Below are positions 10,801 to 15,915 of a stretch of DNA of 64,000 nt, piece after piece. The notes under the pieces are model-generated. The model was not told the DNA's origin, ran no database searches, and saw only the letters and a list, made by a program, of their open reading frames with translations. The stretch comes from Mycobacterium sp. IS-3022. Lineage in GTDB: Bacteria > Actinomycetota > Actinomycetes > Mycobacteriales > Mycobacteriaceae. The translations under genes and the position numbers were made by a program. Each line of letters opens with the position of its first letter. Position 1 is the stretch's first letter. The stretch is taken from the NCBI RefSeq assembly GCF_001500065.1, contig NZ_LQIN01000004.1:1-64000 (forward strand), given 5' to 3'.

Positions 10801-10988
10801 TCGGGTCCTACGTTGTCGTGAAGGGGACATCAACCGAAGGGGCGCCGATTGAGCTTCCGCTCCTCATACTCGTCCTATTCGATGGTGATCGCGTCAGCCG
10901 TGTCGAGACCTTCGACGTCGACCAGCGCGCCGCTGCCCTTGCCCGGTTCGAGGAGCTCAGTGCTTCCGGCGGCTCGAAGTGCAGATAG
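1827..10988 (+). CDS. Giant SARP/BTAD - adenylate cyclase - STAND ATPase - NTF2-like repeat protein
   Basis: This is a 3053-residue multidomain protein. Residues ~10-95 form an OmpR-like winged helix and ~100-245 a BTAD domain, the layout of SARP activators. Residues ~262-430 are a class III cyclase: Asp271 (DIEGST), Lys310, Asp367, Asn374 and Arg378 fit metal, base-selecting and transition-state residues, but the second metal position is Glu314 (KTRGEGD) instead of Asp. Residues ~460-1270 are a STAND-type ATPase with Walker A near 488 (AGEPGVGKT), Walker B near 601 (VVILDDLHW) and TPR-like helices. From residue 1282 to the end there are NTF2/SnoaL-like repeats (separate entry). Mycobacterial LuxR-cyclase-ATPase proteins such as Rv1358 and Rv0386 share the middle modules but lack this tail. 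The ATG at 1827 was chosen; GTGs at 1839 and 1854 are alternatives. Function is inferred: a signal-gated transcription factor making or sensing a cyclic nucleotide. Confidence 0.85.
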   Translation: MADVATLQHVELGVLGPLQVRQGGLPVAIPGAKPRAVLTMLGLHGDSVVSAETLVELLWGDDPPRTVAKALQTHISSLRHTLGDGFVLTQGTGWILSTTEVDATRYTAATKLGRDALAVGDAGQAVAHFDEALALWRGVPELPDGARGSSEKTRWIESHAALVEDRADALLATGRAAEIIGELEAAVADAPLRERRWGHLMLALYRAGRQGEALGAYQRARSVLAEQLGVDPGPDLRRLHTAVVAQDRALEIPSAQHVQTVTRAVTFLLTDIEGSTAAWEADADAMAIALARHDELVEQVVTSRGGRLVKTRGEGDATFSVFDRPSAASAAAIELQEAIRHEPWALQAPMRVRVALHTGEVEFRDGDYFGRAVNRAARLRSLAVGGQILCSGATAELVIDSLSDDVVLTDLGMRQLRNLARPEHVFELRLMTVEEDAAAPSSVPPMERPPMPSVLSGPGPFVGRDRELEGLFSAWQTSVTAGTRAVLIAGEPGVGKTRLAAEWSGRAYDQGAVVLYGRCDEDLGAPYQPFAEALRSLVPCLGTSRLRGLRGVEALLPLVPGLTDVLSDLAAPTRADPDTERYALFDAVVALLAMASTTAPLVVILDDLHWAAKPTLLLLRHLLRFGEHARLQIIGTYRSTDLDRSHPLAAMLADLHRDGSASRLQLSGLEEVDVSAYVAEAGYDDEELARALASVTGGNPFFLIEALRHVDESGGRWDPNTLPQGVREAVSRRLSRLPAETNKALAAAAVVGSRFALDLVERVLDQDLVDAFDDACKAGIVIEEQGGWYRFNHALVRQSLLAELASVRRMRLHQRIAATLESDSGDDDELLAELAHHYFECAWAGNAAKAVDYCRRAANQAMARLAYEGAADLYDKALHALEELDDELPDRDDLQTELLIARCEALLAAGEVVSATGAVSQLQHAAGDSARLAAWGTCFDGQLSMLTDPERLDDVESAVAAAAERLAELDDAAGEAKAHTVRAGCLGRLGRVGDCETALDQALTAARRAGEHRLVNAVLANAPLAALWGPNPVPRAGGRCLDVVRLLRITTGSPVVEATSTRCQGVLDAFRGRAAAGRQLIDSARRSLTELGMRHALLEVDQFAGIVELVADDPAAAEAHLRRAYNGFRRMGLDADTAETAALLARAYLALNRDADADELCVESERLAGHALKASITWRTVRAQLLARHGEHDEARRVAEEAVALAGRTDALVDHGDACLALAMVLDAAGDVVSAKAAADKAVDLYEQKGAAALAEKARKMAGKRVEPSAPAAPQVPVADLENACARAGERVIAAIDRRDWDEVERMFALDASIESRRKIVGFTHIDLATENWRHENRRILETSAAKVEQAVIAVRGERLALARLMVGTADLTPGAPRDDFLQLYGIDEHGRIGLQVFFDLDDMDAAMAELDAAHARLQEPQPRAPVENTATRADDRLIALFGGDRLDEISALFSEDTKVDDRRHGLRRESDDRATAIANIRAIAALEVAVTKRTLAVRGDRLCLSRIRFEQQSTQPTAFCVEALEITEVNAEGLMTAKVGFDLDDFDAAITEIDARYLVGEAAAHAQMWSKVARAYATLNQQELPATTPDWINIDHRRLAPVEAGHLAAYVRDAQSQWGIIFIEAVHRLSDVGAVVSRAIDSTSSDGFEAEWREIDLLTFDGDRISRLELFDESDLDVALASFDELSCPVPILENAASRAYRRFEKFFASRDWDAMREIATHGVSVDDRRRTVNAGLRHGVGSDIEDLRAAAGAGFASITASIIATRGEHLALGLARASASGSDQPDSFHGDAFCVIEVDADERFAAVVVFDADDIDAAFVELDARFVAGEAAAHVRTWSAITRNAAAFNQREPLSTAQDWVTIDHRRATAFEPGDMTPYIHATWDVAPDINLYIEDVHRLNDLGAVFTQVLKGASKEGFDAEWRDVIILTVDGEQLTRCEIFDEADLDAAIDRFEELQPRTPKLENAASRVGERFDASFAIRDWDGIAEILMNDTYVDDRRRVVNSGPHYGRDAEIASIKAIAEVGAKNITATTIATRGERLTLRGVRYVGRDPRPHAFHTDVLDIVDIETNGLIAARIVFDHDDIEAAFEELESRYFAGEAAAHANTWSAIVRITAEFNRREVPATTPNFVSLDRRHGGAFAPGELTAYLFGTWDLSSQAALCIEAVHRLDDLGAVVTHVGRATSHNDFAAEWRVINVVTVDGEQLTRCEIFDESDLDTALARFDELNRPTPQLENAATKVIERFLASFTARDWDALADLHADGFIYDDRRRPMNAGVRHGREFAIENLRASLDIGVSAYSSSAAIATRGGRLTLMQFRASGNDPEAIQLDILLVVETDADERLAACVLFDLDDIDAAFEELDAHYLTGEAAAYAHTWSVVARNYAAFNRHVFPSAAPDWVTVDHRRGASFEPGDLAAYIRSAWDIVPDITVYIEAVHRLRDSGAVFTQVSKGTTQQGFDVEWRELCLVTVDGELVNRAELFDEGEIDSALARFGELDSQTACQANTASRADDRFFAYFAARDWAALGETLADQVFVDDRRRVVNVGFWNGRDAVIASLQALAEAGPKVSSAVVATRGERLALSRIRSSRPDRRAWEVDNEMLQVVEIDTDEAIVAHIEFEPADIDAAIAELDARYLAGEATLYSHTWSVVTTAYAAVNRHESPPTTPDLVTVDHRQGTPFAPGHLAAIISSPWDVTPNLHSYVETVHLLNNDGAVITQVSRGAADGFDAEWRLVIALTVDGDRYNRCEIFDESDLDAALARFDELGATTPPLENASTRALARAMAAFNRRDIDSYLAVVTTDGRYEDRRKGLRDEGAIKPDFARTLFFEAAAGWQVEFEPVAIRGSRLALCRVTFRDHSGDDRPIAVDTLVVTEVTDDELIARFIIVDPDDINGAMTELTARWIASGEVAHPEIIEAHRRLLVDIANRHDWDTFATLSAGAAYVGHGQLAVGLDTIADYISSIRMLASLVPDLWLEPAEILSHSALGVGSYVVVKGTSTEGAPIELPLLILVLFDGDRVSRVETFDVDQRAAALARFEELSASGGSKCR
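5670..10985 (+). repeat. Tandem NTF2/SnoaL-like protein repeats inside the giant gene
   Basis: Each unit opens with a motif of the form LENAASR and unit starts fall at residues 1282, 1428, 1695, 1967, 2238, 2508 and 2777. The first unit is a half unit (146 residues); the next six are full units of 267-277 residues, each made of two NTF2-like halves, giving about thirteen domains. Half A carries RDWD, VDDRRR, ATRGERL and DDIDAA(F)xELDARY; half B carries AAFNRRE, DHRR, YIEAVHRL, DAEWR and RCEIFDESDLDAALARF. Unit 7 is the most divergent. Spacing is nearly constant, so the array grew by duplication of an A-B pair. Base composition looks somewhat less GC-rich than in the ATPase part. Confidence 0.85.
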
Positions 10989-11004
10989 CATTAGCATGCT
11001 AATG
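10989..11004. promoter_or_regulatory. Perfect 16-bp palindrome, likely VapB operator
   Basis: CATTAGCATGCTAATG equals its own reverse complement. It begins at the base after the stop codon of the giant gene (10986-10988) and ends one base before the vapB-like ATG at 11006. VapB-type ribbon-helix-helix antitoxins usually repress their own operon through such palindromes, so autoregulation is inferred. Its position leaves almost no leader, suggesting a leaderless or nearly leaderless transcript. Confidence 0.65.
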
Positions 11005-11005
11005 T

Positions 11006-11257
11006 ATGAGCATGTTCGGTCACCGGCTGCAGATCCTGCTCGACGACGAGCGGCATCGCCGGATCACCGCCCTGGCGCGTGAACGCGGCGTCTCAGTCGC
11101 AACCGTGGTTCGTGAAGCCATCGATCGCGGGCTCGCCAGCCCGACCAATCGTCGCAAATCCGCGGGCCAACGCATCCTCGACGCATCCGACATGGCACTT
11201 CCTGACCCGGAGGAGCTAAAGGAGGAACTCGACGCGTTGCGTGGACGCCACGGATGA
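11006..11257 (+). CDS. vapB: VapB-type ribbon-helix-helix antitoxin
   Basis: This 83-residue protein has the CopG/Arc pattern: an N-terminal strand ([15 protein letters not shown]), a helix with [15 protein letters not shown], and a charged acidic C-terminal part ([14 protein letters not shown]) of the kind that wraps the toxin. The start at 11006 follows a 16-bp palindrome directly. Its stop overlaps the start of the PIN-domain toxin by four bases (ATGA), the usual vapBC arrangement, so the two are translationally coupled. The role, inferred from family and context, is to bind DNA and neutralise the downstream ribonuclease. It sits between the giant regulator and an ArsR-family operon with no sign of co-transcription with either. 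Confidence 0.85.
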   Translation: MSMFGHRLQILLDDERHRRITALARERGVSVATVVREAIDRGLASPTNRRKSAGQRILDASDMALPDPEELKEELDALRGRHG

Positions 11258-11685
11258 TCGTCCTCGACACGACGGTTCTCGTGTACGCGAAGGGCGCCGA
11301 ACATCCACTACGCGACCCTTGCCGTGAGCTGATCGCGGCAATCGCCGAGGGGCGCATCGAAGCGACAACAACAGTCGAAGTGATCCAAGAGTTCGTCCAC
11401 GTCCGAGCTCGCCGACGCGAGCGCACCGACGCGGCAGCGCTCGGCCGGGACTATGCAGAACTGCTATCACCGTTGCTCAGCGTGACTTTCGAAGCGCTCC
11501 AGCGTGGCATGGCGTTGTTCGAGACGACGCCGCGAGTCGGAGCTTTTGACGCAGTGCTGGCCGCGGCGTCAAACGCAGCGGATGCCGCCGCCCTTGTGTC
11601 CGCGGACACTGCGTTCGCCGACCTACCTGGTATACGGCACGTTGTCCCCGACGCCGTCGGCGTCGCGAGCCTCCTCGGCGGCTGA
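11254..11685 (+). CDS. vapC: VapC-type PIN-domain ribonuclease toxin
   Basis: This 143-residue protein starts [12 protein letters not shown], placing the first PIN acidic residue at Asp5. Further acidic residues at Glu42/Glu46 ([11 protein letters not shown]), Asp99 (GAFDAVLAA) and Asp118 (VSADTAF) complete the Mg2+-binding cluster, so the nuclease should be active. PIN toxins cut specific RNAs, in mycobacteria often tRNA or rRNA. The ATG overlaps the antitoxin stop by four bases. The gene is intact and full length for the family. The RNA target cannot be predicted from the sequence. Confidence 0.87.
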   Translation: MIVLDTTVLVYAKGAEHPLRDPCRELIAAIAEGRIEATTTVEVIQEFVHVRARRRERTDAAALGRDYAELLSPLLSVTFEALQRGMALFETTPRVGAFDAVLAAASNAADAAALVSADTAFADLPGIRHVVPDAVGVASLLGG

Positions 11686-11695
11686 CGCCCACGCA

Positions 11696-11748
11696 TTGAC
11701 ACGCAGCCGTCTGGCTGCCTATGGTCGAACATGCAGCCATCCGGCTGC
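11696..11748 (+). promoter_or_regulatory. Promoter with twin 16-bp palindromes for the ArsR-SRPBCC operon
   Basis: TTGACA at 11696-11701 and TATGGT at 11720-11725 are separated by 18 bases. Palindrome 1 (GCAGCC-N4-GGCTGC, 11703-11718) fills this spacer. Palindrome 2 (GCAGCC-N4-GGCTGC, 11733-11748) lies just past the expected transcription start. The two copies are 30 bp apart, close to three helical turns. This is the layout expected of an ArsR-type repressor blocking polymerase, and the downstream gene encodes one. An upstream ATG at 11731 touches palindrome 2, which argues against its use as a start codon. Confidence 0.75.
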
Positions 11749-11766
11749 GTATTGGAGATGGCATGG

Positions 11767-12540
11767 ATGGACGACGTTTTCCGGGCGCTTGCCGATCCGA
11801 ACCGACGGTTGCTGCTCGACAGCCTGAACACCCGCAACGGGCAGAGCCTGCGCGACTTGTGCGCAGGCCTGGAGATGGCACGCCAATCGGTCAGCAAGCA
11901 CCTCGCGGTGCTCGAAGACGCCAACCTCATCACCACCGCGTGGCGGGGGCGGGAAAAGCTGCACTACCTCAACGCCGAACCGATCAACGCAATCGCCGAC
12001 CGCTGGATCAACCAGTACGAACGCACGCGGGTGCAGACGCTCGCGGACCTCAAGACAGCATTGGAGACCCACCCGATGAGCAGCAGCGAATTTGTCTACG
12101 TCACCTACATCCGCACCACGCCCGAACGCTTATGGCAGGCGATCACCGACCCGGCCTTTTCGAGTCGCTACATGGGCCATGCCATCGTCTCCGACTTCGA
12201 GAAGGGCTCGACCTACGTCTGGGCCGACCGCAGCGGGCTGGAGATCGAACATCCAGAGCAGGTCATCCTGGAGTCCGACCCGTACCGCCGGCTCGCATTC
12301 ACCTTCCACACGTTCGTACCTGAACTCACCGAGCTTGGACTCGACGCGGAGACGATCGAGAAAGCCGCGACCGAACGGCGGTCGAAAGTGACCTTCGAAA
12401 TCGAGCCGGTCGACGAGAGTCAGGTCAAGCTGACCGTCGTGCACGACGACTTCCCGCCGGAAAGCACTGTCCGCGAACTCATCTCCGGAGGCTGGTCGTG
12501 GAAGCTCGCCAACCTCAAATCAGAACTCGAGCAGTCATGA
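11767..12540 (+). CDS. ArsR-family regulator fused to an SRPBCC (AHSA1-type) domain
   Basis: This is a 257-residue fusion. Residues ~1-90 form a winged helix of the ArsR type (VFRALADPNRR, SLRDLCAGLEMARQSVSKHL, HYLNAEPI). Residues ~105-257 form an AHSA1/SRPBCC ligand-binding fold (FVYVTYIRTTPERLWQAITD ... SGGWSWKLANLKS). No metal-binding CxC motif is present, so small-molecule rather than metal sensing is inferred. The start at ATG 11767 is preceded by GGAG at 11754-11757; in-frame starts at 11731 and 11758 are possible, but the first overlaps an operator. The stop overlaps the next gene by four bases. It probably represses its own operon through the twin palindromes upstream and is relieved by a hydrophobic ligand bound in the SRPBCC pocket. 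Confidence 0.85.
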   Translation: MDDVFRALADPNRRLLLDSLNTRNGQSLRDLCAGLEMARQSVSKHLAVLEDANLITTAWRGREKLHYLNAEPINAIADRWINQYERTRVQTLADLKTALETHPMSSSEFVYVTYIRTTPERLWQAITDPAFSSRYMGHAIVSDFEKGSTYVWADRSGLEIEHPEQVILESDPYRRLAFTFHTFVPELTELGLDAETIEKAATERRSKVTFEIEPVDESQVKLTVVHDDFPPESTVRELISGGWSWKLANLKSELEQS

Positions 12541-13262
12541 CGGGCATGCCTGCCATCACCGACCGGGCGACGTGGCAAGCGGAAATCGACGCGCTCCGAA
12601 TCCGGGAGAAGGAACACACCCGGAAAGGCGACGCGATCGCGGCGGCCCGCCGGCGTCTACCGATGGTCGAAATCGATGCCACGACACCCTTGATCGGTCC
12701 CCAAGGACAGGTCACCGTGCTCGACGCATTCGAGGGGCGCAGCCAACTGATCGCGTACTACTTCATGTGGTATCCAGGCCATCCGGCATCCGAGCAATGC
12801 GAGGGCTGCACCTGGTGCACCACGCACGTTGCGGAGTTGTCCTATCTCCATTCCCGCGACATCACCTACGCGGTTTTCTGTCAGGGTCCCTACGACGAAA
12901 GCCGCCGCTACCGCGACTTCATGGGCTGGGACATGCCGTGGTATTCGGCGCAAGACTCGCTGGACACCTTGCTCGTCGGGCGGCAACAAGGCCTGATGCA
13001 CCTCGTGTGTTATCTCCGCGTGGGCGAACGTGTCTTCGAGACATATTGGACGAACTACCGCGGCGTAGAAGCCATGGACTACAGCCTCGCACTCATGGAT
13101 CTCACCGTGTACGGACGGCAGGAGGCGTGGGAGGACTCGCCACCGGGCTGGCCACTATTCCCGCTCGCCGAGGATGGCCAACCAATGCGCAGTAACGGAC
13201 GTCCGATCGCCCAATGGTCACGACTGGAAGCCGGTCGTTCCGATGATCTAACGCCGAAATAG
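12537..13262 (+). CDS. DUF899 family thioredoxin-like protein
   Basis: This 241-residue protein starts at an ATG overlapping the regulator stop (ATGA). It shows the DUF899 pattern: an N-terminal helix with TWQAEIDALRIREKEHTR and RRRLPMVEID, a thioredoxin-like core (GRSQLIAYYFMW), a cysteine cluster CEGCTWC in place of a classical CxxC, and MGWDMPWYS further on. The tail is rich in Trp and Pro (GRQEAWEDSPPGWP). DUF899 proteins are cytoplasmic and have no established reaction. Its close paralogue follows 17 bases downstream, and both sit behind an ArsR-SRPBCC regulator, so a shared role in handling a toxic or redox-active compound is inferred only. Confidence 0.8.
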   Translation: MTGMPAITDRATWQAEIDALRIREKEHTRKGDAIAAARRRLPMVEIDATTPLIGPQGQVTVLDAFEGRSQLIAYYFMWYPGHPASEQCEGCTWCTTHVAELSYLHSRDITYAVFCQGPYDESRRYRDFMGWDMPWYSAQDSLDTLLVGRQQGLMHLVCYLRVGERVFETYWTNYRGVEAMDYSLALMDLTVYGRQEAWEDSPPGWPLFPLAEDGQPMRSNGRPIAQWSRLEAGRSDDLTPK

Positions 13263-13279
13263 GAAGGAAGACAGGAAGA

Positions 13280-14008
13280 ATGAAAACACCACCGATCGTC
13301 TCGGCGCCGGAATGGGACGCTGCTCTGAAGGAAATGCTCGTCAAGGAAAAGGCGTTGACCCGCGCCCACGACGCGCTGGCCGCACAGCGCCGGCGGATGC
13401 CCTGGATGCCTGTCGAGAAGGAGTACGTCTTCGAGGGGCCCGATGGCAAAGCGAGTCTCCTAGATCTGTTCCAAGGCCGCCGACAGCTGATCGTCTACCG
13501 GGCGTTCTTCGGGCCCGAAGTTTTCCACGGGCCCGCCGATCAAGGGTGGCCCGATCACGCCTGCTGCGGCTGCTCCTTGATGGCCGACCACGTCCCCAAC
13601 CTCGCCCATCTCAACGCCCGCGACACCACGCTCGTCTACGCCTCACCGGCGCCGCAGGCAGACATCGCACGACTGAAGGCACGGATGGGCTGGGAGCACA
13701 TCCCGTGGTACACCTTCCTCCCCGGAAAGGACGGAGCTTTCGACAAGGACTTCGGCGTAGACGAGTGGCACGGTCACAACGCGTTCATTCGTGACGGCGA
13801 TCGCATCTTCCGCACGTACTTCATCAACGACCGTGGCGACGAGGCGTTTGTCACGACTTGGAGCTACCTCGACATGACCGCATTGGGGCGCCAAGAGGAT
13901 TGGGAGGACTCGCCGGAGGACTATCCGCAGACCCCACCCTACGAATGGTGGGACTGGCACGACGAATACGGCACACACAAGCCGTCGCGGTGGTTCGAGG
14001 ACGCTTAG
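13280..14008 (+). CDS. DUF899 family thioredoxin-like protein (second copy)
   Basis: This 242-residue protein has the same architecture as its neighbour: EWDAALKEMLVKEKALTRA, RRRMPWMPVEKEY, GRRQLIVYRAFF, then ACCGCSLMADH where the first copy has CEGCTWC, MGWEHIPWY, and GRQEDWEDSPEDYP near the end. A purine-rich ribosome site (AGGAAG repeated) lies in the 17-base gap before the ATG. The two copies are diverged paralogues, not a recent duplication. The Cys pattern differs between them, so the two may have split functions or form a heterodimer; this is inference. It is the last gene of the operon; an 82-base gap separates it from the convergent MBL gene. Confidence 0.8.
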   Translation: MKTPPIVSAPEWDAALKEMLVKEKALTRAHDALAAQRRRMPWMPVEKEYVFEGPDGKASLLDLFQGRRQLIVYRAFFGPEVFHGPADQGWPDHACCGCSLMADHVPNLAHLNARDTTLVYASPAPQADIARLKARMGWEHIPWYTFLPGKDGAFDKDFGVDEWHGHNAFIRDGDRIFRTYFINDRGDEAFVTTWSYLDMTALGRQEDWEDSPEDYPQTPPYEWWDWHDEYGTHKPSRWFEDA

Positions 14009-14090
14009 CCGGTTGATCGCACGCAACTGCTGGTGGGTGTAATCAAACGGTTAAGCGTGTTCCTGGTGCACTACCTAATTCAGCAGGCTC

Positions 14091-14753
14091 TTAGGACGGC
14101 ACGCTCGCCAGCGCCTGGTCAATGATCTCCGACCAGCGTCGGGCGTCCACGACTTCGAATCCGGCGTCTCCGCCGAAGGCGCTGGAGATCACGATGTCAG
14201 GCTGCACAGTGCCCAACAGCGTCACGCTTTCCCGGAGCTGGCCGGCGTCGCCGCGACCGGGAACCAGGAACGTGCCCCAAGTGCCGTCCGCGGTGGGAAA
14301 CATGGTGTCGCCGGTGAACAAATACTTCTCCCCGCCGACGCCCGTCACTAGGTAGCAGGTGCTGCCGGGCGAATGACCTGGCGTGGGAAGCACCTCGACG
14401 CTGTTGTCGTCGACGTGGCGCGTGGTACCGATGGGCACGTCGACGCGGCCGTGTTTTGCGATGGCGTCGATCTCAGCTTCCGGTGCGTGCAGTCGGCGGC
14501 CGAACCGCTTCTCGATCCGCGCCAGGTTGGGGCCCGCCTCGTCCAGGTGCGAAAGGTACTGTGCACCGACACCACCGAGCGCGTCGATCGCGTCGAAGTC
14601 CGCTTCCGTGGCGGGGCTGTAGAACAGCACGTTGCCGCGCGGACCACGCCACAGGTAGGCGTGCGTGGTGAGTCCCGGAAGAGGCGTGTCCGTCCGGGTC
14701 TGCCATAGGTCTTCGCGTAGTTGAAGCATTTCCTGCGTCGTTGAAGTAGCCAT
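14091..14753 (-). CDS. MBL-fold (metallo-beta-lactamase-like) protein with reduced metal site
   Basis: This 220-residue protein starts at ATG 14753 (MATSTTQEML). It has the MBL layout, but the usual HxHxDH is replaced by SHLDEAGPN, so only one His and an Asp of that block remain. The LPTPGHSPGS motif (third His) and FTGDTMF (bridging Asp) are kept; the last His motif is not seen. The protein may bind one metal or none. In-frame codons exist up to 14774 but would overlap the -10 region. It lies behind a promoter with a SoxR-like palindrome, which suggests induction by redox-active compounds. It is divergent from the secreted protein gene at 14835. Confidence 0.7.
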   Translation of the reverse strand: MATSTTQEMLQLREDLWQTRTDTPLPGLTTHAYLWRGPRGNVLFYSPATEADFDAIDALGGVGAQYLSHLDEAGPNLARIEKRFGRRLHAPEAEIDAIAKHGRVDVPIGTTRHVDDNSVEVLPTPGHSPGSTCYLVTGVGGEKYLFTGDTMFPTADGTWGTFLVPGRGDAGQLRESVTLLGTVQPDIVISSAFGGDAGFEVVDARRWSEIIDQALASVPS

Positions 14754-14759
14754 GACAAG

Positions 14760-14790
14760 ATCCTGCGACCTCAACTAACGTTGAGGTCAA
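14760..14790 (-). promoter_or_regulatory. MerR/SoxR-type promoter with 19-bp spacer and inverted repeat
   Basis: On the minus strand TTGACC (14790-14785) and CAGGAT (14765-14760) are separated by 19 bases. The spacer and -35 overlap a palindrome, GACCTCAAC-N4-GTTGAGGTC (14767-14788). Overlong 19-bp spacers with a central dyad are the hallmark of MerR-family activation, and CCTCAA...TTGAGG matches the core of the known SoxR box. No merR or soxR gene lies next to it in the window, so the regulator is unlinked. Confidence 0.75.
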
Positions 14791-14834
14791 GTCATTTCTC
14801 CCCGAACTTCGAAGCCAGGTGCCACCATCAACAG

Positions 14835-15218
14835 ATGGCGCGCTCACACACCGCTGGCACGGCGATCTTGGCGGCATCAGCGGCTGTCGCCGCGTCGATC
14901 ATGTTCGCGCCCAATGCCTCCGCGGTCTGCTATTCCGCTGACTGCGTGCCCAATGTAGAGCGCAACGTCGTAGAGGGAGCGCCTTGTGCGCCCGGCAAGT
15001 ACTTCAATTACGGGCTCGGACCCACCGGCTCGACGTTCGTCTGCAACAGGATCGGAGTCTGGACGCCCGCGGGTCCACTGGTCGGGATACACAACGTCGC
15101 GATGGACTGCCCGGAGCGCAATCTCTCCGCTCAAGGCTCCGATGGCGTGGCGTTCGTGTGCGCCGACATGGGCGGCGGCCACCTGCGATGGGCGCATCGC
15201 ATCGACACCGCGGAGTGA
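14835..15218 (+). CDS. Secreted cysteine-containing hypothetical protein
   Basis: This 127-residue protein starts MARSHTAGTAILAASAAVAA, a Sec signal peptide with a predicted cut after the APNASA segment. The mature part is about 97 residues with six cysteines (VCYSADC, APC, FVC, MDC, FVC), probably forming three disulfides in the cell envelope or medium. It has no catalytic motif that I recognise. An upstream in-frame ATG exists at 14781 but lies inside the MerR-type operator region and would spoil the signal peptide. The stop at 15218 directly abuts the convergent hydrolase stop. Function unknown. Confidence 0.65.
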   Translation: MARSHTAGTAILAASAAVAASIMFAPNASAVCYSADCVPNVERNVVEGAPCAPGKYFNYGLGPTGSTFVCNRIGVWTPAGPLVGIHNVAMDCPERNLSAQGSDGVAFVCADMGGGHLRWAHRIDTAE

Positions 15219-15872
15219 TCAGAGCGTGGCGGCGATCCGGACCGCCACGTCGGCCGCAACCTCGAGCGTCGTCGGATCGGAAGCCGGGTGATAACGGTCT
15301 GCCGCCGGGGCATAGGTCGCGCCCGCGATCGAGCCGTGATCCGCCGCTACCACCGCATAGTCCACCGGCCAGCCGTTCCGCGAGAGCGTCTCGGCGAACT
15401 CGCGACTCACCTCGGGAGGTATGACGTCGTCGTGCTCGCCGTGCAACAGCGTGAACGGCACCGGGTCCCCGCTCAACTGCTTCGGCAGCCGGACACCGGA
15501 AATCGGGTCGGTAACCATGAATGCCCCTGCGAGACAGACGGTGTGGGTCACACCGAACTGTCGAGCATGGATCGCCAGCCCGGCCGCCGCCAGCCCACCC
15601 ATCGACCAGCCGACAAGTACCAACGGATCGCCGCCGGCGCGTTCCCGCGCATAGCCGGCCGACGCCAGCAGGTCCGCCCGGCCGCGGTCGTCGGCGTGCG
15701 AGTCCCAGTCGGCGAGCACGACGGCCGGGCCATGCTCGTGCAAGCGTTCGGCCAGCGGTCGCATCGCGGCGCGCGAATCGGTCTGTGCGCCGTGCCACAT
15801 CAGGACTGTCGGTTGGGACGCGTCGCCGAAGACGTCGGCGGACCGGCCGGGGGAGTACTCGACGGTGTGCAC
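15219..15872 (-). CDS. Alpha/beta hydrolase
   Basis: This 217-residue protein starts at GTG. It contains the early HG motif (VLMWHGAQTD), the nucleophile elbow GWSMGGLAA (Ser), an acidic position in LLHGEHDDVIPPE, and a His in VAADHGSIAG, the standard order of the Ser-Asp-His triad. It has no signal peptide and is short for the fold, without a large lid. Dienelactone-hydrolase or esterase activity is plausible but the substrate is not visible. It abuts the secreted protein gene end to end (convergent) and is followed on the same strand by nothing close; the amidotransferase gene upstream ends 43 bases away, so the two may be co-transcribed. Confidence 0.78.
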   Translation of the reverse strand: MHTVEYSPGRSADVFGDASQPTVLMWHGAQTDSRAAMRPLAERLHEHGPAVVLADWDSHADDRGRADLLASAGYARERAGGDPLVLVGWSMGGLAAAGLAIHARQFGVTHTVCLAGAFMVTDPISGVRLPKQLSGDPVPFTLLHGEHDDVIPPEVSREFAETLSRNGWPVDYAVVAADHGSIAGATYAPAADRYHPASDPTTLEVAADVAVRIAATL

Positions 15873-15915
15873 GGACTACGGAGTGCCCCGATAACCCCGA
15901 GGGCAATCGTGCCTG

